From Georgenia subflava (GTDB lineage: Bacteria > Actinomycetota > Actinomycetes > Actinomycetales > Actinomycetaceae): a DNA stretch of 64,000 bases. Position 1 is the stretch's first letter. The number at the start of each line of letters is the position of its first letter. The notes beneath the pieces were generated by a model, which saw nothing but the letters and a program-made list of their open reading frames with translations, was not told the origin of the DNA and made no database searches. The position numbers and the translations under genes were made by a program. The stretch is from the NCBI RefSeq assembly GCF_009193155.1, contig NZ_VUKD01000006.1:1-64000 (forward strand), given 5' to 3'. This document shows positions 26,097 to 35,132 of this stretch, piece after piece.

Positions 26097-28835
26097 ATGG
26101 CTACCCGTACGACTTCCCCCGGACGGTCGGCCTCGACAGCACGAGGGTCCAAGGCACGCGGCTCCCGGAGCGGTGCAGGACCCCGTGGTGGCGGGCGGTC
26201 GACGAGACAGTCGCGCCCGCAGCGCCGGTCGCTCCCGGTCCGCATGGCGCGTGGCCTCTGGATGGGAGGGGCACACCTGGTGGGCGGTACCGCACGCAGC
26301 GTCGGATCCGGCGCGAAGGATCTCGACCCCGCGCTGCGGCGCGACGGGCTCGCCTTCCTGCTCCTGGGACTGGCGATCGTCATCGCCCTCCGCGAGTGGT
26401 TCGGCCTCTCCGGCATCGCCGGTGACGTCATCCACCACGTGGCCGCCGGCGTCGTGGGCGTCCTGGGCGTCCTGATGCCGCTCGCGCTGGTCGCGATGGC
26501 CGTACGGCTGATGCGCCACCCCGAGCGGGCGCAGGCCAACGCACGAGTGTCCATCGGTCTCCTCGCCGTCACGGCCGCGGTCTGCGGGCTCATCCACATC
26601 GGCTCCGGGCTGCCGTCGCCGCGCACGAGCTTCGCTGCGGTGGAGAGCGCCGGCGGCCTGCTCGGGTGGCTGCTCGGTGCTCCGCTGACGCTCCTGCTCT
26701 CCGAGTGGGGCGCCGTGCCGATCCTGGTGCTGCTGGCGCTCTTCGGCCTGCTGGTCGTCACCGCCACGCCGGTCGCCGCCGTCCCGCAGAAGCTCGGCAG
26801 CGCCGGGAACTGGCTGCTCGGGCGCGGGCCGGCCGAGACGGCCGAGGAGCCGACCGCCGAGCTGGTGGCCGCCGACGGCACGCACCGCCCGCCGGCCCCG
26901 CGCCGGCGGAAGAAGCAGCGCGCCACCGACGGCGAGGCCGTGGTCCCGGGGGAGTATGCCGCCGACGAGGCCTTCACCGCCGCCGCCGAGCTGGAACCGG
27001 CCGACGAGGCCGCGACGACGGCGATGCCCGGCAAGGGACGCGGGCGCCGGCGCACCGCGGGCACCGCGGCCACGGCCCCCACGGCCGACTCCGCCGGAGC
27101 GGACAAGGCCAAGGACGAGCTGACCGCGCCGCCCACCTCGCCGCTGCCGGCACGTGCCGAGCAGCTCGAGCTGGCGCCGGACGTCATCTACACGTTGCCC
27201 TCGGACGAGGTACTCACCAAGGGTGCCCCGCACAAGGTCCGTTCCGCCGCGAACGACCGCGTGGTGGAGTCCCTCACGACCGTCCTCACCGAGTTCTCGG
27301 TCGACGCCAAGGTCACCGGCTTCTCCCGCGGCCCGACAGTGACGCGATACGAGCTCGAGCTGGGCCCGGGCGTCAAGGTCGAGCGCATCACGGCGCTGAG
27401 CAAGAACATCGCCTACGCCGTCGCGAGCGCCGACGTCCGCATCCTCTCGCCGATCCCCGGCAAGTCAGCGATCGGCGTCGAGATCCCCAACGCCGACCGT
27501 GAGACCGTCTCGCTCGGTGACGTGCTGCGCTCGTCGGTGGCGCGCCGCACCGAGCACCCGCTGGTGGTCGGCGTCGGCAAGGACGTCGAGGGCGGCTACG
27601 TCGTCGCGAACCTCGCGAAGATGCCCCACCTGCTGGTCGCGGGTGCCACCGGCGCCGGAAAGTCGAGCTTCGTGAACTCGATGATCACCTCGATCATGAT
27701 GCGGTCCACCCCGGAGGAGGTCCGGATGGTGCTGGTCGACCCCAAGCGGGTCGAGCTGACCATCTACGAGGGCATCCCGCACCTGATCACCCCGATCATC
27801 ACGAACCCGAAGAAGGCGGCCGAGGCGCTGGAGTGGGTCGTGCGGGAGATGGACGCCCGCTACGACGACCTCTCGGCCTTCGGGTTCAAGCACATCGACG
27901 ACTTCAACGCGGGCGTGCGCGCCGGGAAGGTCAAGCCGCTGCCGGGGTCGGAGCGGACCATCTCGCCCTACCCGTACCTGCTGGTGATCGTGGACGAGCT
28001 CGCCGACCTGATGATGGTGGCCCCGCGCGACGTGGAGGCGTCCATCCAGCGCATCACCCAGCTGGCCCGTGCGGCCGGCATCCACCTCGTGCTGGCCACC
28101 CAGCGACCCTCGGTGGACGTCGTCACCGGCCTCATCAAGGCCAACGTCCCGTCGCGCCTGGCGTTCGCGACCTCCTCCCTCGCGGACTCGCGCGTGGTCC
28201 TGGACCAGCCCGGCGCCGAGAAGCTGATCGGCCAGGGCGACGCGCTGTTCCTGCCGATGGGCTCCGCCAAGCCCATGCGCGTGCAGGGCGCCTGGGTGAC
28301 CGAGTCCGAGATCCACGCCGTCGTCGACCACGTCAAGGCCCAGCTGCAGCCGACGTACCGCGAGGACGTCATCGCGCCGGTCGCCAAGAAGCAGGTCGAC
28401 GAGGACATCGGTGACGACCTCGACCTCCTGCTGCAGGCCGCCGAGCTGGTGGTGACCACCCAGTTCGGCTCCACCTCGATGCTCCAGCGCAAGCTCCGGG
28501 TCGGCTTCGCCAAGGCCGGCCGCCTCATGGACCTCCTCGAGTCCCGCGAGATCGTCGGCCCCTCCGAGGGGTCGAAGGCCCGCGACGTCCTGGTCCAGCC
28601 CGACGACCTCCCCGCGACGCTGGCGATGCTGCGCGGCGAGGCCCCGGCAGGCGACCCGTACGACCAGGACGACGACGACGGCGAGCCGGTCTACGACGTC
28701 GAGGCCGAGCCCGTGGCCGCCGTCGAGGACCGCTACGCCGACGGCGTCGAGGGGCACCTCCCGCCCGCCGCGGCCACGTTCGACGACGGCGCGGACGACA
28801 GCGACGAGGACGCCTGGGAGCTCACCGGACGATAG
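26097..28835 (+). CDS. ftsK: DNA translocase FtsK
   Basis: A 912-residue septal DNA pump that segregates chromosome ends and aids XerCD at dif. A basic N-terminal tail is followed by four transmembrane helices (about residues 80-235), a linker rich in Ala/Glu/Thr, and the RecA-like motor: Walker A GATGAGKSS near residue 518, Walker B LLVIVDELADLMM near 630. The C-terminal gamma winged helix (about residues 785-850, GSTSMLQRKLRVGFAKAGR) reads KOPS-like sites. A TAGTTT hexamer lies 10 nt before the ATG. Upstream in-frame codons are unlikely to be used. It ends in an acidic tail. Confidence 0.95.
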   Translation: MATRTTSPGRSASTARGSKARGSRSGAGPRGGGRSTRQSRPQRRSLPVRMARGLWMGGAHLVGGTARSVGSGAKDLDPALRRDGLAFLLLGLAIVIALREWFGLSGIAGDVIHHVAAGVVGVLGVLMPLALVAMAVRLMRHPERAQANARVSIGLLAVTAAVCGLIHIGSGLPSPRTSFAAVESAGGLLGWLLGAPLTLLLSEWGAVPILVLLALFGLLVVTATPVAAVPQKLGSAGNWLLGRGPAETAEEPTAELVAADGTHRPPAPRRRKKQRATDGEAVVPGEYAADEAFTAAAELEPADEAATTAMPGKGRGRRRTAGTAATAPTADSAGADKAKDELTAPPTSPLPARAEQLELAPDVIYTLPSDEVLTKGAPHKVRSAANDRVVESLTTVLTEFSVDAKVTGFSRGPTVTRYELELGPGVKVERITALSKNIAYAVASADVRILSPIPGKSAIGVEIPNADRETVSLGDVLRSSVARRTEHPLVVGVGKDVEGGYVVANLAKMPHLLVAGATGAGKSSFVNSMITSIMMRSTPEEVRMVLVDPKRVELTIYEGIPHLITPIITNPKKAAEALEWVVREMDARYDDLSAFGFKHIDDFNAGVRAGKVKPLPGSERTISPYPYLLVIVDELADLMMVAPRDVEASIQRITQLARAAGIHLVLATQRPSVDVVTGLIKANVPSRLAFATSSLADSRVVLDQPGAEKLIGQGDALFLPMGSAKPMRVQGAWVTESEIHAVVDHVKAQLQPTYREDVIAPVAKKQVDEDIGDDLDLLLQAAELVVTTQFGSTSMLQRKLRVGFAKAGRLMDLLESREIVGPSEGSKARDVLVQPDDLPATLAMLRGEAPAGDPYDQDDDDGEPVYDVEAEPVAAVEDRYADGVEGHLPPAAATFDDGADDSDEDAWELTGR

Positions 28836-28838
28836 CGC

Positions 28839-30152
28839 TCAGCGCTCGCGGGGCAGCACCTGCGGCGCGGGGCCGGTCGGCTGCGGCGGCTCGACGCGGT
28901 GCTGCTCGGCGCCCATGACCTCCTGGACCCGGGCGGCGCGCTGCTGGATGGTCGCCGGGTCGAGAGTCAGCCACTCCGGCCGGTCGCCGGCGACCAGGTC
29001 GTGCAGCGGGTAGATGTGCTGGTCGCCGACCCGGTCCACGGTCGAGGCCGTCCACTCCAGGTCGGTCACCCGCGCCGGGCCCTCGGCCGGTGCCGTCACG
29101 GTCGCCGTGACGAGCAGCCCGGTGGCCGTCTCCATGGTGCAGCACTTCGAGTCCTGGTTGGAGATGAAGTTCCCCATCGACCACACGAGCCACATCCCGT
29201 CGCCGTCGGGCCCGCCGGGCAGCTTCTCGATGGGCTGCGGCACGTGCGAGTGGTTGCCGAAGACGAGGTCGATCTCGCCGGACTCCGCCAGCGCGGCGCC
29301 GATCTCCAGCTGCTCGTCGACGGGGGAGTGGACGTACTCCAGGCCCCAGTGCACGTTGGCGACGACGATGTCCGCGCCGGCCTCGCGCGCGGCACGCGCC
29401 TGCGCCACCAGGGCGTCGACGTCGACCTTGGTCACCGCCCACGGCGAGCTGGCCGGGGCGGGCAGCCCGTTGTCGATCGTGGTGGCCGCGAGTTGGGCGA
29501 CGACGATCTCGCGGCCCTCCCGCTCGAGGGTGTACATCTGCGGCTGCTCGGCCTCGAGCGGGCTCCGGGCGGTGCCGACGTGGCCGAGACCGGCGGCGTC
29601 GAGGACGTCGAGGGTGTGGAAGACGCCGTCGAGCCCGCGGTCCATGGAGTGGTTGGTGGCGGTGGCGCAGCCGTCCCAGCCGAGCGCGGCGAGCGAGCTG
29701 ACCAGTCCCTCGGGAGCGCCGAACACCGGGTACGCGCTGACCGCCTCGCCGGGCGGGGCGACGGGGACCTCGAGGTTGCACAGCGCGAGGTCGGCGCCGG
29801 CGACCCAGTCCTGCACGCCGGCCAGCAGCGGGAGGTAGTCGTAGGTGCCGTCGGCCTGCTCGGCGTTGAGGTTGACCGTCGCGTGGGGCAGGACGTCGCC
29901 CGCGGAGAGGATGGTGAAGGTCACGTCCGGCACCGGGGTGGGCGGGGCCTCCGGCTCCGCGGTCGTCGCCTGCGTCGTCGGCACCGGCGACTGGGGGACC
30001 GGCGCCGCACCGACCCCGGCGAGCGGCTGGGTGCCGACCGCGAGCCCGACCCCCACGGCAGCCACCATCGCGACGCCGGCGAGTGCCGCCACGGGGGCGA
30101 CGGGCGAGCGGCGGGGGGTCTTGCGCCCGTGCCGGGGCGACTGCGTGGCCAT
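28839..30152 (-). CDS. CapA/PGA-cap metallophosphatase-like protein
   Basis: A 437-residue protein with an N-terminal membrane anchor (residues about 20-42) and a Pro/Thr linker leading to a PGA_cap domain (about residues 75-330). Family motifs are LSAGDVLPH, NHSMDRGLDG, NVHWGLEY and GNHSHVPQP, which supply metal ligands of the calcineurin-like fold. Relatives are linked to poly-gamma-glutamate capsule synthesis, but no capB/capC genes are near, so its role is uncertain. It acts outside the membrane. The ATG lies 6 nt after TACGCT (leaderless). It converges on ftsK with a 3-bp gap. Confidence 0.87.
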   Translation of the reverse strand: MATQSPRHGRKTPRRSPVAPVAALAGVAMVAAVGVGLAVGTQPLAGVGAAPVPQSPVPTTQATTAEPEAPPTPVPDVTFTILSAGDVLPHATVNLNAEQADGTYDYLPLLAGVQDWVAGADLALCNLEVPVAPPGEAVSAYPVFGAPEGLVSSLAALGWDGCATATNHSMDRGLDGVFHTLDVLDAAGLGHVGTARSPLEAEQPQMYTLEREGREIVVAQLAATTIDNGLPAPASSPWAVTKVDVDALVAQARAAREAGADIVVANVHWGLEYVHSPVDEQLEIGAALAESGEIDLVFGNHSHVPQPIEKLPGGPDGDGMWLVWSMGNFISNQDSKCCTMETATGLLVTATVTAPAEGPARVTDLEWTASTVDRVGDQHIYPLHDLVAGDRPEWLTLDPATIQQRAARVQEVMGAEQHRVEPPQPTGPAPQVLPRER

Positions 30153-30158
30153 GTGCGA

Positions 30159-30164
30159 AGCGTA
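30159..30164 (-). promoter_or_regulatory. -10 element of the CapA-like gene (leaderless)
   Basis: TACGCT on the minus strand ends 6 nt before the ATG at 30152. Confidence 0.5.
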
Positions 30165-30256
30165 GAACGCGGACGGCGCCCGGCGGCGCCACGTCCGGGC
30201 CGGCTCGCGCGGCGGGCTGCCGTGGCGATGTGCGCCCTGAGGTCCTCCGGTGGTCA

Positions 30257-30262
30257 TAAGGT
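30257..30262 (+). promoter_or_regulatory. -10 element of pgsA (leaderless)
   Basis: TAAGGT ends 6 nt before the GTG at 30269 with no ribosome binding site. Confidence 0.5.
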
Positions 30263-30268
30263 GGGGCG

Positions 30269-30913
30269 GTGACGACCGACCCTGCAACGACGCCGGCCAG
30301 ACCTCCCGCCGAGGTTCCGCTGTGGAACGTGGCCAACGTCCTGACGATGCTGCGCATCGCGATGGTCCCCGTCTTCGCCGTCCTCTTCCTGCAGGACACC
30401 ACCGCCACCCGGTTGTGGGCGACGGTGGTCTTCGCGCTCGCCGCGGCCACCGACAAGCTCGACGGCTCCCTCGCCCGGAGCCGGGGGCTGGTGACGAACT
30501 TCGGCAAGCTCGCCGACCCGATCGCCGACAAGGCGCTCGTGATCACCGCGCTCGTCCTGCTCTCGATCGACGGGCTGCTGCCGTGGTGGGTCACCATCGT
30601 GATCATCGTCCGCGAGCTCGGGATCACGGTGCTGCGGTTCTTCATGGTGCGCCGCGCCGTGATCGCGGCGAGCAAGGGCGGCAAGCTCAAGACGACGCTC
30701 CAGATCACCTTCATCCTGCTGCTCCTCGTCCCGTGGTCGGGCCTGGTCTCCAACGGGCTCGTCGACGCGATCTCCGTCATCACCTGGATCGTCGTCCTGC
30801 TGACCGTCGCGGTCACCGTCATCACCGGGCTGGACTACGTGCTGCAGGCGTGGCGCATCGCCGCACGGTCCGACGACGGTCCCGCCTCCGCCGGCGGGGA
30901 GCCGGCGCGCTGA
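30269..30913 (+). CDS. pgsA: CDP-diacylglycerol-glycerol-3-phosphate 3-phosphatidyltransferase
   Basis: A 214-residue membrane enzyme that makes phosphatidylglycerol phosphate from CDP-diacylglycerol and glycerol-3-phosphate. The CDP-alcohol phosphotransferase signature is complete: DKLDGSLARSRG, then GKLADPIADK, giving the four metal-binding aspartates. Five to six transmembrane helices are predicted. It is followed by cinA and clgR, a conserved actinobacterial order. Its TGA is overlapped by an in-frame CTG of cinA (CTGA). Confidence 0.92.
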   Translation: MTTDPATTPARPPAEVPLWNVANVLTMLRIAMVPVFAVLFLQDTTATRLWATVVFALAAATDKLDGSLARSRGLVTNFGKLADPIADKALVITALVLLSIDGLLPWWVTIVIIVRELGITVLRFFMVRRAVIAASKGGKLKTTLQITFILLLLVPWSGLVSNGLVDAISVITWIVVLLTVAVTVITGLDYVLQAWRIAARSDDGPASAGGEPAR

Positions 30914-30927
30914 CCCCCGCCGGGCGG

Positions 30928-31482
30928 GTGGTGGCCGCGCTGCGCCGTCAGGGCGGCAGCCTGGCCGTCGCCGAGTCGCTCACCGGCGGGGCGCTGAGCG
31001 GGGCCCTCGTGACGGTGCCCGGGGTCTCGGCCGTCCTGCGGGGCGGCATCGTCGCGTACGCGACCGACCTCAAGGAGCAGCTGCTCGGCGTCGACGGCGA
31101 GCTCCTGGCCGCGCACGGACCGGTGCACCCCGAGGTCGCCCGTCAGATGGCCGCCGGCGCCGCGGACCGCCTCGGCGCGGACCACGCGATCGCCACCACC
31201 GGGGTCGCCGGTCCCGGCGCCGCCGACGGTGCGCCGGCGGGCACCGTCTGGGTCGCCGCGCTCGGCCCGGGCGGGCACCGGGTGCGTGGGCTGCTGCTGG
31301 CCGGCGACCGGGCGCTCGTGCGACGGGCGAGCGTCGCCGCAGCGCTCGCGCTGCTCGGCTCCCTGCTGTCCGACGAGCTCCAGCGACGCCCGCCGACCCG
31401 GCGAGGAGCTGACGCGTCCGACAGCTCCGGGTCCGGCGACGGGCGGGAACAAGGGCCGGGCGCCGGGCGTTGGACCAGGTGA
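30928..31482 (+). CDS. cinA: CinA C-terminal domain protein (NMN deamidase type)
   Basis: A protein of about 184 residues containing only the CinA C-terminal domain, which hydrolyses nicotinamide mononucleotide to nicotinate mononucleotide. Family motifs are [31 protein letters not shown] and [21 protein letters not shown] Ser/Gly/Arg-rich tail of about 35 residues ends it. The start is uncertain: GTG 30928 is the first conventional codon, but a CTG at 30910 overlaps the pgsA stop as CTGA and would give LTPAGRVV, resembling the N terminus of relatives. pgsA and cinA are clearly co-transcribed. Confidence 0.87.
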   Translation: MVAALRRQGGSLAVAESLTGGALSGALVTVPGVSAVLRGGIVAYATDLKEQLLGVDGELLAAHGPVHPEVARQMAAGAADRLGADHAIATTGVAGPGAADGAPAGTVWVAALGPGGHRVRGLLLAGDRALVRRASVAAALALLGSLLSDELQRRPPTRRGADASDSSGSGDGREQGPGAGRWTR

Positions 31483-31493
31483 TGATGACGAAC

Positions 31494-31503
31494 AGGTATA
31501 CCT
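31494..31503. promoter_or_regulatory. Palindrome upstream of clgR
   Basis: AGGTATACCT is a perfect 10-bp palindrome in the A/T-richest part of the cinA-clgR gap, 130 bp before the clgR ATG. It may contain a -10 box or an operator. Confidence 0.3.
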
Positions 31504-31634
31504 ATCGCGGCGCCGGGCAGCAGCTCCGGCGCCCCCAGGGTCGTCCGGACTCGCCGTCCGGACAGCGCTCGACCCGTGCTGCAGGGTACGGTAGTAAGAC
31601 ATCGCCCAGCCGGGCAGGGGAGGAGGGCAGCACG

Positions 31635-31940
31635 ATGATCCTGCTTCGACGCGAGATCGGTGACGTGCTCCGTGACGCCCGCCAGCGCCAGGGACGCACC
31701 CTGCGCGAGGTGTCGTCGGCCGCCCGCGTGTCCCTCGGCTACCTCAGCGAGGTCGAGCGCGGCCAGAAGGAAGCCTCCTCCGAGCTGCTCGCCTCCATCT
31801 GCGAGGCGCTGAACGTGCCCATGAGCTTCGTGCTGCGCGCCGTCTCCGACCGGATCGCGGTCAGCGAGGGCGTGCACGTGCCGGACACGGTGCCCGACGA
31901 GCTGGTGCACCGCACCGAGCTGCTCAGCACGGTCGGCTGA
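31635..31940 (+). CDS. clgR: XRE-family regulator ClgR
   Basis: A 101-residue Cro/CI-type HTH regulator (HTH at residues 10-65: [19 protein letters not shown] and [20 protein letters not shown]). ClgR activates clp protease and other proteostasis genes in actinobacteria and is itself a Clp substrate. This copy ends TELLSTVG rather than the Ala-Ala degradation tag seen in some homologues. AGGAGGGC lies 6 nt before the ATG. It follows pgsA-cinA as in relatives, with its own 150-bp upstream region. A strong terminator follows. Confidence 0.9.
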   Translation: MILLRREIGDVLRDARQRQGRTLREVSSAARVSLGYLSEVERGQKEASSELLASICEALNVPMSFVLRAVSDRIAVSEGVHVPDTVPDELVHRTELLSTVG

Positions 31941-31966
31941 CCGCCGGGGCGCCAGCCCGCCGTCCG

Positions 31967-31996
31967 ACGAGCCCCGGGGAATCCCCCGGGGCTCGT
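31967..31996. terminator. Strong bidirectional hairpin between clgR and nei2
   Basis: A 13-bp perfect stem (ACGAGCCCCGGGG, 31967-31979, with its complement at 31984-31996) and a 4-nt loop lie 26 nt after the clgR stop, between converging genes. No U-tract follows, as is usual in this group. Confidence 0.7.
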
Positions 31997-32029
31997 GGCG
32001 TGTCCGGGCCGCGCCAGGGCAGGAACGGC

Positions 32030-32833
32030 TCAGCCGCCGGCCTGGCAGCGCGGGCAGAAGAAGACCCGACGGGTGGTCGGTGCACGGCCGACCTCGCCGC
32101 GAGCCACCGGAGCCCCGCAGCGGGGGCAGGGGCGACGGTCCCTGCCGTACACGTTGGTCGGCCGCCGCGGGTCGTCGGTGGTGGTCCCCGGCTGCCGCGC
32201 CGCGACGGAACGGAGCAGGAGCGAGCGGGCCGTGCGTACGAGGTCTGCCGCCGACTGCCCGAGGCTCCCGGCCGGCGCCCACGGGGAGATCCGGTGCGCC
32301 CACAACGTCTCGGTCATGAAGATCGTGCCCAGCCCGGCGACCACCCGCTGGTCCAGCAGGACCTCCCCGATGCCGCGCCCACCCTGCGCGAGGATCCTGT
32401 CCGTCGCCGCCGCGACGTCGAGATCGGCGCCGAGGACGTCCGGGCCGAGGTGCCCGAGCAGCCGGTCCTCTTCCGCGGTCGGCACCAGGTCCATGAGCCC
32501 CAGCTCGAGCCCGAGGCAGGTCCACCGCTCGGTGGCGAGCACCGCACGCACCTGCGGCGAGCGGTCCGCCCTGCTCGGGCCTGCAGGGGCCAGGTCGGCG
32601 GTCCGCACCAGGCGCCACCGGCCCTCCATGCGCAGGTGCGTGTGCAGGGTCCGCCCGTCCGCCAGCCGGGTGAGCAGGTGCTTGCCGTAGGTCGCGTTGG
32701 CGACGACGCCGACGCCGGCCAGGTCGACCCCGCCGAGGTCCGGCCAGCGGAGCTCGCCGCGCACGAGCACCTGTCCGGCGAGGGCGGCGTCGAGGCGCCG
32801 GGCGACCCGGACGACGCTGTCGCCCTCAGGCAC
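32030..32833 (-). CDS. nei2: Nei2-type DNA glycosylase (endonuclease VIII family)
   Basis: A 267-residue base-excision repair enzyme. The GTG start yields MPEGDSVVRVARRLDAAL, the Nei hallmark with catalytic Pro2 and Glu3. The H2TH block is EVLLDQRVVAGLGTIFMTE, and the C-terminal zinc finger uses CPRCGAP and FFCPRCQ. It removes oxidised pyrimidines in relatives. It overlaps the end of the MFS gene by 8 bp and so belongs to the arsR-MFS transcript, unlike mycobacteria, where nei2 neighbours lhr. A longer frame upstream lies inside the MFS gene and is rejected. Confidence 0.92.
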   Translation of the reverse strand: MPEGDSVVRVARRLDAALAGQVLVRGELRWPDLGGVDLAGVGVVANATYGKHLLTRLADGRTLHTHLRMEGRWRLVRTADLAPAGPSRADRSPQVRAVLATERWTCLGLELGLMDLVPTAEEDRLLGHLGPDVLGADLDVAAATDRILAQGGRGIGEVLLDQRVVAGLGTIFMTETLWAHRISPWAPAGSLGQSAADLVRTARSLLLRSVAARQPGTTTDDPRRPTNVYGRDRRPCPRCGAPVARGEVGRAPTTRRVFFCPRCQAGG

Positions 32834-34088
32834 TCCGGGCCCCCTCGAGGCGGGCGGCCGCTCGATCCTGCCGCCAGGCGGGCAGGTACAGCGGCGCGGC
32901 GAGCGCCAGGACGGCACCGCCGACGCCGATCGCCAGCCCTACCGATGTGCCGTCCGCCAGCGCGGTGAGGACCACCAGGCCGATTGCGGCGGCCGGCTGC
33001 ATGACCATGGAGTTCAGCGAGACCACCGTGGCCCGCTGGGGTCCGGTGACACGGCGGTGCAGCAGCGTCATGTGCGCGGTGCCCGAGGTCCCGTGGACCA
33101 GGTAGCACGCGAGGTACGCCGCCAGCATGGCCGCGACCCCGCCGAAGAGCCCGATGCCGACCACTGTCGCCCCCTGGACGATGCGCAGCAGCGCCGCGGT
33201 CGGGGCGAACCCGAGCCGCCGGCCGAGCCAGGGCAGGACGGCGGAGCCCGCCGCCGACGCCAGCCATGCGGCGGCGGTCGCCGGACCTGTGATCGCGGCG
33301 GCCGCGTCGGCGTCGCCGACGAGCTCGGCGAGGCGCACGGGCATCAGACTCTCGAAGGTCACGATGCCGAAGCCCCAGAACAGCTCGACGGCGACCAGTG
33401 CCAGCAGCACCTTGTCCCGGCGCAGCAGGCCGACGCCGTCGGCGATCGCCCGCGGTGTGTCCGCCGCCGCCCGCCACGTGTTGCGCAGACCCGTGGCACG
33501 AGGTGTCTCGGCCATCAGGAGGACGATGCCGACGAGCCCGGCGACCTGCAGCAGCAGGGACGCGACGACCGGTACGGCCAGCGCGTCCAGGGCGGGGAAC
33601 GGATCCAGGGCCACCAGACCACCGCTGGCGAGCGCACCGCCGCCGATCGCCAGGCCGACGACGACGCCGTGCCCGCTCAGGCCCTTGTCGATGGCTGCCC
33701 GCGGGTCGGCCGCGAGGGCGGCGTCGACGTACCAGGCCTCGAGCGGCCCGCTGTCCAGGGCGCGGAAGGCGCCCTGGAGGGCGAAGGCGAGCGCGAAGAC
33801 CGGTGCGGACCCGGCGACCAGGAGCAGCGAGGTGGACACCAGCCCGACCGCGGCGGCGACGATGAGCACACGCCGCCGACCGACGGAGTCGGCGAGCCCA
33901 CCGGTGGGCAGCTCGAGAGCCAGGACCACCAGGCCCTGGAGCGAGGCGGCAAGGCCCACGTCGGTCAGTGCCAGTCCCCGCTCGAGCGGCAGCAGCATGA
34001 TGACGGGGACGATCAGCCCGACCGGGAACCAGCGCAGGGCGCTCAGGACCAGGAACCGGCGGGTCGCCGACCGGACCGTCAGGGTCAC
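32826..34088 (-). CDS. MFS transporter
   Basis: A 420-residue membrane protein with about 12 predicted helices and the loop 2-3 motif GGLADSVGRRRVL, typical of major facilitator drug/H+ antiporters. No substrate-specific motif is clear. Its GTG overlaps the arsR stop by GTGA, and its own stop lies inside the nei2 start region, so the three are one operon under the ArsR-type regulator. Efflux of a toxic or DNA-reactive compound would fit the company of a DNA glycosylase, but this is inference. Confidence 0.87.
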   Translation of the reverse strand: MTLTVRSATRRFLVLSALRWFPVGLIVPVIMLLPLERGLALTDVGLAASLQGLVVLALELPTGGLADSVGRRRVLIVAAAVGLVSTSLLLVAGSAPVFALAFALQGAFRALDSGPLEAWYVDAALAADPRAAIDKGLSGHGVVVGLAIGGGALASGGLVALDPFPALDALAVPVVASLLLQVAGLVGIVLLMAETPRATGLRNTWRAAADTPRAIADGVGLLRRDKVLLALVAVELFWGFGIVTFESLMPVRLAELVGDADAAAAITGPATAAAWLASAAGSAVLPWLGRRLGFAPTAALLRIVQGATVVGIGLFGGVAAMLAAYLACYLVHGTSGTAHMTLLHRRVTGPQRATVVSLNSMVMQPAAAIGLVVLTALADGTSVGLAIGVGGAVLALAAPLYLPAWRQDRAAARLEGARSA

Positions 34089-34648
34089 GGTTCGCCGCCG
34101 ACGTCGGGGTAGGCCTGCAGGAAGACGAAGACCCGACGGGCGTCAGGCCGTGGGGGCTCGGCCCGGTAGCGCTCGACGACGGCGTCGAGCTCGTGGGTGA
34201 GCTCGGCGAGCTGCGCGGGGGACAGGTCGAGGAAGTAGTCGGACATCCCGGCGGCATCGCGCCACGGGAGCGGCCACTCCTGCTTCGCGCCGTGCCAGGC
34301 GTCGGCCCGCTGCTGGAACTGGCGCAGGCCCTCAGCCTGGAGCCAGTCGTTCGCCGCCTCGCTGTCCGGGTCCCCGGCGACGTCGGAGGAGAACCAGGAG
34401 TGGCGCTCGTGGGCGGCGCCCCACAGGCGCTCGCGGCCCGTGCCACCCGCGGTGTCCTCGACCAGGCCGACCTCGGCCAGGCGACGTAGGTGATAGCTCG
34501 TGGCGCCGGAGTTCGTGCCCAGGGTCCGGGCGAGCCGGGTGGCCGTGGCCGGTCCGTCGAGCCGCAGCGCGCTGAGGAGCCGGCTCCGCAGCGGGTGCGC
34601 CAGCACGGTCATCGCACGGGCGTCGAGACGGGTCTGGTTCTGCTCCAC
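34085..34648 (-). CDS. ArsR-family winged-helix regulator
   Basis: A 187-residue regulator with an N-terminal winged helix (residues about 10-75: LAHPLRSRLLSALRL and TNSGATSYHLRRLAEVGLV). No metal-binding cysteine motif is visible, so it probably senses something other than arsenite-type metals. The C-terminal half (about 100 residues) is an unassigned extension with several Trp. The GTG at 34648 is chosen because a -35/-10 pair with 17-bp spacing ends 7 nt before it. It should repress its own operon through the perfect dyad at the promoter. Confidence 0.85.
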   Translation of the reverse strand: MEQNQTRLDARAMTVLAHPLRSRLLSALRLDGPATATRLARTLGTNSGATSYHLRRLAEVGLVEDTAGGTGRERLWGAAHERHSWFSSDVAGDPDSEAANDWLQAEGLRQFQQRADAWHGAKQEWPLPWRDAAGMSDYFLDLSPAQLAELTHELDAVVERYRAEPPRPDARRVFVFLQAYPDVGGEP

Positions 34649-34652
34649 GGTA

Positions 34653-34684
34653 TGCACAATAGTTGTGCACAGTTTCTGTGTAAA
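34653..34684 (-). promoter_or_regulatory. Promoter and ArsR operator dyad
   Basis: On the minus strand a -35 box TTTACA (34679-34684) and a -10 box TATTGT (34656-34661) are separated by exactly 17 bp. The perfect inverted repeat TGCACAA-TAG-TTGTGCA (34653-34669, plus strand) covers the -10 box. The GTG start follows 7 nt after the -10, so the mRNA is leaderless and repression is by promoter occlusion. Confidence 0.78.
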
Positions 34685-34727
34685 CCGGGCGACCGGTTGC
34701 CCGGAGATTCGCTCGTGCTGCGAGGGG

Positions 34728-35126
34728 TCAGCTGCGCGGCGAGCCCTGCGCGTCTGCCTGCTTCCGGGCCGCCTTGATGCGCGCGTCCTCCGCGCGCACC
34801 TGGGCCTGCGTCGCACGCTCCGCCTCGAGCCAGGCGGGCATGTCTGCCAGCAGCGCCTTGATCTCCTCGGTGGTGAGCGGGTCCGTGACACCGCCGCGGG
34901 CCAGCCCGGACACGGACACGTTGAGCCGGCGGGCAACCTCCTGGCGGGGGTGCGGGCCGTTGCGGCGCAGGTCGGCCAACCACTGCGGCGGGTCGGCCTG
35001 GAGCTCGTCGAGCTCGGTCCGGCTGACCGGCCCGTCCTGGAACTCGGCCGGGGTCGCAGACAGCAGCACACCCAGCTTTCGGGCGGCGGTCTGCGGCTTC
35101 ATGGTCTGCGGCTTGGGGGAGCTCAT
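34728..35126 (-). CDS. DUF5997 family protein, HTH-like
   Basis: A 132-residue protein of DUF5997, common in actinobacteria. The conserved core is KPQTMKPQTAARKLGVLL, EFQDGPVSRTELDEL and a helix-turn-helix-like stretch around PRQEVARRLNVSVSGLARG (residues about 70-90), followed by LTTEEIKALLADMPAWL. It is divergent from a stand-alone LysR effector domain, so it may supply the DNA-binding partner (inference). The ATG lies 6 nt after TACGCT, so it is likely leaderless. The C-terminal end is charged and helical. Confidence 0.85.
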   Translation of the reverse strand: MSSPKPQTMKPQTAARKLGVLLSATPAEFQDGPVSRTELDELQADPPQWLADLRRNGPHPRQEVARRLNVSVSGLARGGVTDPLTTEEIKALLADMPAWLEAERATQAQVRAEDARIKAARKQADAQGSPRS

Positions 35127-35132
35127 GGTCGA

